This document shows positions 59,212 through 64,000 of a stretch of 64,000 nt of DNA, one piece after another. The notes beneath the pieces were generated by a model that saw only the letters and a program-made list of their open reading frames with translations, was not told the DNA's origin and made no database searches. The translations under genes and the position numbers were made by a program. The stretch comes from Gonatopus flavifemur (lineage: Eukaryota > Arthropoda > Insecta > Hymenoptera > Dryinidae), in NCBI GenBank assembly GCA_018340375.1, contig JAFFJZ010000006.1, positions 22,884,001 to 22,948,000 on the forward strand, read 5' to 3'. Numbering within the stretch: position 1 is the first letter of the stretch; the number at the start of each line of letters is the position of its first letter.

Positions 59212-60054
59212 TAGATAACTCGAGACGTGAGTCAATTAAAATCATCACTTTCATAGAGCAAATATTGTGTCCCATCCCCAAGTATGACTTGCCGCTGAAA
59301 ACTCTAGTTTTCTTCACCACTTCATTTTATTCAGCTTGGTTTTTTCCATCACGAGGGACTGGAGTTAAAAAACTGCCTCTCCGGTGATTTTCACAAGATA
59401 TTTATTCCACCGTCCTCTTCATAATAATTCATGGCCTAAGAAAATATTGAATTATTTTTCGTTCGTGTTTTCCTCTCGCTGTCGTAGAGTCGAGAACATA
59501 CGTAGAACATCGAGAGAGATAAATCAAGTTAGAAGCGATGAATGTAGTGACAGGGATATTGTGTTTTTCTTTTTTAAGTTAGATATATCCCCGACGAGGG
59601 ATTATAAAGATTCCTGAAAACTCCTCCACGTTGTCAAGGTATTTCATCCACCATTTTGAATACGTTTGAAATTTGAAATGCAAATGAAAGCTTATAAGTG
59701 ACATATAGATGTATATTGTGTAGGACATTCCGAAACGTATAACATCCATTCAAATGTTTGGATACCTTGTGCAACTCCCGTTTCAACTGCACCACGGCTA
59801 TTTAATAATGAGAGCAACCTAGCAACCTACCTACCTAACTACCTACTGCTCCCGCCGCTGGTACTGCAGCTGCAGCATCGCCATATTGATTTCGACCTGA
59901 CTCGCATGGATTTAAAACTGGTGGGTGCTTGTGCCAGAAGAAACTTATAGTATCAATCCAGGCACGCTTGTACAAGCGCGTTTGATTAAGCGTCTATTCG
60001 TGTGTTTGTGTTTATAGGTCATGCATGTAGTGGTTCACGAAGAATCTTGAATAT
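59212..60054. other. Intergenic sequence with a GC-raised patch
   Basis: About 59820-59960 has CCTACCTACCTAACTACC followed by GCTCCCGCCGCTGG and CTGCAGCTGCAGC. Unknown role. Confidence 0.35.
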
Positions 60055-60278
60055 CACACAGTGAGAACAGCGATTTGGAAGTTCGGTAAATAGTAATATA
60101 CTTGCACGATAAATCTACAAACTACCGAACTTTCAATGTGCTATCATATAATATTCGCTGTGTGTCATTCAATCGCTAAATGCTTAAGAATGTAAAGCAA
60201 AATTTCAGTAACGTTTCAGAGTTATCGATCATGAATACTACTATTCACCGAACCTTCAAATTGCTCTTTTTTCAGTGC
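60055..60278. mobile_element. MITE with ~45-bp ends sharing AAGTTCGGTAAATAGTA
   Basis: AGCGATTTGGAAGTTCGGTA (60070) mirrors CACCGAACCTTCAAATTGCT (60246). The right terminus is CAGTG and the left CACAGTG. A third inverse word (TACCGAACTTTC, 60123) lies in the middle. Confidence 0.7.
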
Positions 60279-60632
60279 AGTTTACTTTGATGCAGTGCCA
60301 AGGAACATTACTACCAGGCTAGTTACATCAAGGATTCCTAAACGATGGTAACAAAGCGAGCACGTTTTTCCTTCATTGAATTACAAAGAGTACCGAAAAT
60401 GCACTTTTTCATTTTCCATTGAATCCTAGAGCTGTGAAAAAAAAAGTTTTGGCCGACGATTTTGTGCATGGAGGAAGAAATATAATGAAAATCCTTACGA
60501 TCCATGTGACGATTGCCAGAATCGATTAGCGACCCACTACTAGGAAGATTGTATTTCCAAGACTTCGTTTTTCAACCAGCAACTTTCGTCGGAACAGTAA
60601 ATTCTTCAGCTCTGAAGGCAATCTATTTGCTA

Positions 60633-60759
60633 TCCCTGGTTAAAAGAACCCATTGATTCTGCCCAAATCTCACCAAATTACGATTGAACTTGGACAATGT
60701 TCTGACCAAATCTCATTGAATTTCATTTTTCAGATTCAATGGATTCTTTTAACCAGGGA
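60633..60759. mobile_element. 127-bp CCCTGGTTAAAAGAA MITE
   Basis: TCCCTGGTTAAAAGAA and TTCTTTTAACCAGGGA close the unit; CCATTGATTCTG mirrors CAGATTCAATGG. TA precedes it; TC follows. Confidence 0.75.
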
Positions 60760-61676
60760 TCATAGCAATCTTGTTGGCTACTACAACAGTTTTTCAACCG
60801 TTACAGCCAAACATATTGACTTCTACAGCTCAGATCATTTGCTATTTCGCAGCCTCGGTCAAATAATTATAAAAACCGTTGGATAATGAATTCGATGTCA
60901 CGACTGAAAAAATGTTTTCAAAAGCAAAGCCACACCGTACAACATCGTGAATGGAAGTTTATCGATCACGAAACACTCCACAAAATACAACAAATGATCT
61001 CAAAACACCAACCATTGTTCACACCTTCCCAGTGACATTTTTTGCGATCATCTTTCAGTTATTTAATCACGATCTCATCGTTCCCATCTATCCAAACTAA
61101 CGCATATAGCGATCATTCATCATGCAATAGCCATTCAATCTCCCTTTTTCATTCTCTTCTCTCTCTCTTTCTTTCTCACTCACTCTTTCAGTATCAGTCC
61201 ATCTTCTCACTATTTTGCATCATCCTCCCCTCGGCTCTCTTCCTCAGCATGAAAATCGATTTCCAATATCATCCAGGCAGCAAGGAGAAATTAAATTTCA
61301 AAAGCAGACTTCCAAGTCCATACGCTCGGAGAAAAAAGAAACAGAAGAAGAAGCAGAAGAGGAAGGAGAAGGAGAAGGAGGAGGGATGTTTTTCATACGG
61401 ATAAGAAAATGAAAAAACAAAAATAGAAGTCAAACATAAATGAATTAATCAACTACGAACAATTTTATACTCTCTCTTGAAAATTAAACTCCTGAGAATG
61501 AAATACAAATTATTGTGATGGATGATGTGAAAACTTTTTTGAGGGGAGAGTTTGAAGAAAACAAAATCGAGCATTTTGCTTTGGAAAAATTGGCAACAAC
61601 TCCCAACTGGGTTGCTGAAAAATCAAAGGGATTGACTAACATATTCATTTTCCTGCCAAATTAGCATAAAAATCCC
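60760..61676. other. Intergenic sequence, nothing recognised
   Basis: CT-rich (61139-61190) and GAAGAAG-rich (61340-61383) low-complexity stretches; no gene. Confidence 0.45.
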
Positions 61677-61937
61677 CTACTCTCTGAATCTGGAAAAGTG
61701 AAAAATCATGCATTCCACTCCACTGAGTCTCAGAAGTCAGCCAGAAGTCCCTTTCGAATGGGATTTTCAGTGAAGTCTCACTCTTTTGGAGTGAAAAAGT
61801 CACTCTAGAATTGGGATAACCGTGATTTTCTAGCCTCGAACCTCAGATTATCACTCTAAAAGAGTAGACATTTCACTCAAAATTTCTCCAGGCTCCCTTC
61901 TGGCTCTCACTCTAAGAATTTTAGAAAGCACTCGTAG
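61677..61937. mobile_element. GAGTGAAA-family MITE, copy 2
   Basis: CTACTCTCTGAATCTGGAAA, AGTGAAAAATCATGCATTCC and CTCAGAAGTCAGCCAGAAGT match copy 1 at 53928 in order; it ends TTTTAGAAAGCACTCGTAG. Confidence 0.7.
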
Positions 61938-62662
61938 TATAATTCCCTCAGTGCAATAATCCTTTTTTTTTTCATTCACTTTACGCGCAGTCAAAAGTGA
62001 AGAACAAGAAAGGCTATTTTGACACGTGTGTATTTTACTTTGAACAACTGTGGTCGAGAAAGGCCAGGAGGATCATATCTCCGGAATAGGGAGTAAAAAG
62101 TTTCATAACGGTGCATAGAGGTTACAAGTATATCCTCGAAAACGAAGAAGGGAGAGTTTTTCGAAGAGAAAAACAGGGGAAGAGATTTGAGATATGAATA
62201 AGATTTCTCCATGGAAGCTTCGTTTCCAACCAGAACGAGTCCAAAGGGAAAAAAATGACTCTTTTTTCCCTCTGCTCTCCCATTCTCACATTTTATGGTC
62301 TATTTCATAGATACAATATCTTGTCACTTCTATTCTACACGACGACATTGGTATTGGTATTCTTTATGTAACGAAGCTGATGATAACAGGACGACTTTGA
62401 ACGTTGACGTCGGATGAAACTAAAATGATAGCGGAACAATTCCATCTTCACTCGGGTTTCATTTATTCGATGTAGATCAAGAGAGGAGATATCGATTACG
62501 CGTTGGGAGATAGGAAACGATGAGCTGAGAGAAATTTTAAATAATGCTTTTATATGGATTCTTTGAAAAATCATGTGTTATACAACGTTGTTCTGATGAG
62601 CGAGGATAATACAAATTTCACTTTGTTGAGTACGTTTTGCTGTAGCGAGCAGTTTTTTTCTC
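61938..62662. other. Intergenic sequence, nothing recognised
   Basis: No repeats or exon-like segment seen. Confidence 0.45.
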
Positions 62663-62664
62663 TA

Positions 62665-62809
62665 CACGCAGAGAAAAGTTAACTTATTTATTTATTGATA
62701 GGAAGTATAGTCATTTCAATGACAAAATATCATACACAACCCCAAAATTTGATTTTGTCTCTCTTCACTGTAAAGTGTAGTAATGCTTTAGGTAATTTTT
62801 CTCTGCGTG
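62665..62809. mobile_element. 145-bp CACGCAGAGAAAAG MITE, TA-flanked
   Basis: CACGCAGAGAAAAG pairs with TTTTTCTCTGCGTG, with TA at 62663-62664 and 62810-62811. Confidence 0.8.
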
Positions 62810-62811
62810 TA

Positions 62812-64000
62812 GTTTAGCGAACAATTCTTTTTGATAAGCGGTAGCTGCTGTATAATTGTTCACAAAGGCAGCTGTGGCAGTTGAATTTTCATGAATAATA
62901 GAATTGTTGTCCCAATGAAAGATTTACTATCCCAGCGAAATCAAATTCCAAAATTCCCTGAACTAATGAAGAGAAAAAAAAAAGACCCTATATATTTGTA
63001 TGATAAGAATTGTGATTTTTATTCTTCTTTAAATCTGGTTGTTACGATTCACATTGTTATAAAATTGAAATGATTGAAATAATGACATCGAATGCTTCAA
63101 CCAGATCAACAAACGTCAAAGCGTCCCTTCTTCCATTTCTTTTCACTTTTAACTACAGCAATGCAAATGTCAAAACCGATCAAAGTAAAAGAAGAATCCT
63201 ATACGTTGGCACAGATCGGATTATTAGAGCGTGAACTGATAAATCCAAAACCCTTCTCTCTCTCTCTCTCTCTCTCTTCATTTCTCTGTGATTTACCCAT
63301 CGAAAATATGGATACGCTTTCGCCAAACGTAAGTTCACAAACCCCGGCAGAATTTACATACAAAAAGAATTGATTCTTCGCGACAAGTGCTATTATGAGA
63401 TGCACAATCTCGACTATAGTTCACCTACTAAAACGTAGTCCAATTCGTAATCTTTACGGAATAGCGTAAACTTACCTCGTTACTTTGCGAATTTTTATAT
63501 TCTGAGAGGAATTCTGGACTGCCCTGGATTGGGAAATATGCCTCATGAGTTTGAACGAAAAGTAAAATATTCAATCTTCAGTGAAATTTGAGCTTCTGAT
63601 AGAATATAATATCCGGTGAATGAACTGTCATCTGGTTTATTCCGTGGTTGGTATAGGAATTTCCTATTCACAAAGGCTCACAGTTCAATATAGGCGTCAA
63701 CCGAAGAGTAATAACCTAGGGCCTCGGAATCTTCCAATCGCATCTATAGAGCCCAACAAAAAAACATCAAAAGAGTATCGGCCAGTCAGCCAGCCGGGGA
63801 ATATAATTGAAGGGAAGGAACTGACTCGATCAATAATAATCCGGAGTGATAAAATTCTTTTCCCATACGTTTTACATAATAAAACACGGGATATTTGGAT
63901 CTAAATAGGGTGCACCTTAAGAAGGAAGTTTTCATATTTGTTTGCATCTTAATTTCAGACAATACTTTTTGTTTCTTGAATTTAGGACTTTCTTTTCACA
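62812..64000. other. Intergenic sequence, nothing firm
   Basis: (TC)n at about 63255-63275. A mildly GC-raised patch at 63690-63800 lies in an open frame (63620-63904) that I cannot tie to a family. Confidence 0.4.

Overview
The window looks like nuclear DNA from an arthropod, most likely a hymenopteran insect. This is inferred from its AT-rich base composition, frequent TCGA/CGAA-type CpG, long introns, and many short non-autonomous DNA transposons with terminal inverted repeats. There is no operon, no long open frame, no rRNA, no tRNA and no CRISPR array. I cannot name the species.

Only one protein-coding gene is supported. It lies on the minus strand and reads out of the left edge. A coding exon at 25077-24870 starts with a well-placed ATG and ends at a consensus GT donor. 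A second exon at 144-1 begins after an acceptor in a matching codon phase and continues beyond the window. Together they would encode a proline-rich N-terminal region of at least 116 residues that I do not recognise. If this is right, 145-24869 is one intron of about 24.7 kb. The region upstream (25078-25273) is the probable 5' UTR or promoter and is strikingly free of AG on the sense strand. Everything to the right of about 25.3 kb is upstream of this gene. It holds no convincing exon, only weak candidates at 27766-28248 and 46620-46713.

The rest is dominated by transposon relics, mostly palindromic MITE-like elements. (a) 1.4-6.1 kb is a multi-layer nest of inverted-repeat elements. (b) 10.7-13.8 kb holds a CACTGT element, two TTAA-flanked (piggyBac-like) elements in or beside an AAGATATC-rich repeat, and a 405-bp long-arm palindrome. 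(c) 15-31 kb has scattered single MITEs. (d) 39.5-46.1 kb is an almost continuous array: a foldback element with 176-bp tandem units and two MITEs inside it, then about nine more elements. (e) 50.0-51.3 kb is a hAT-like element with an 8-bp target duplication. (f) 53.9-62.8 kb has further small families, several with more than one copy in the window.

Two terminal signatures recur on elements with unrelated interiors: CAC(T/G)G followed by an A-rich run, usually flanked by TA, and CCCTGGT followed by A-rich sequence. This suggests that a few transposases mobilised many non-autonomous families. No transposase gene is visible here.
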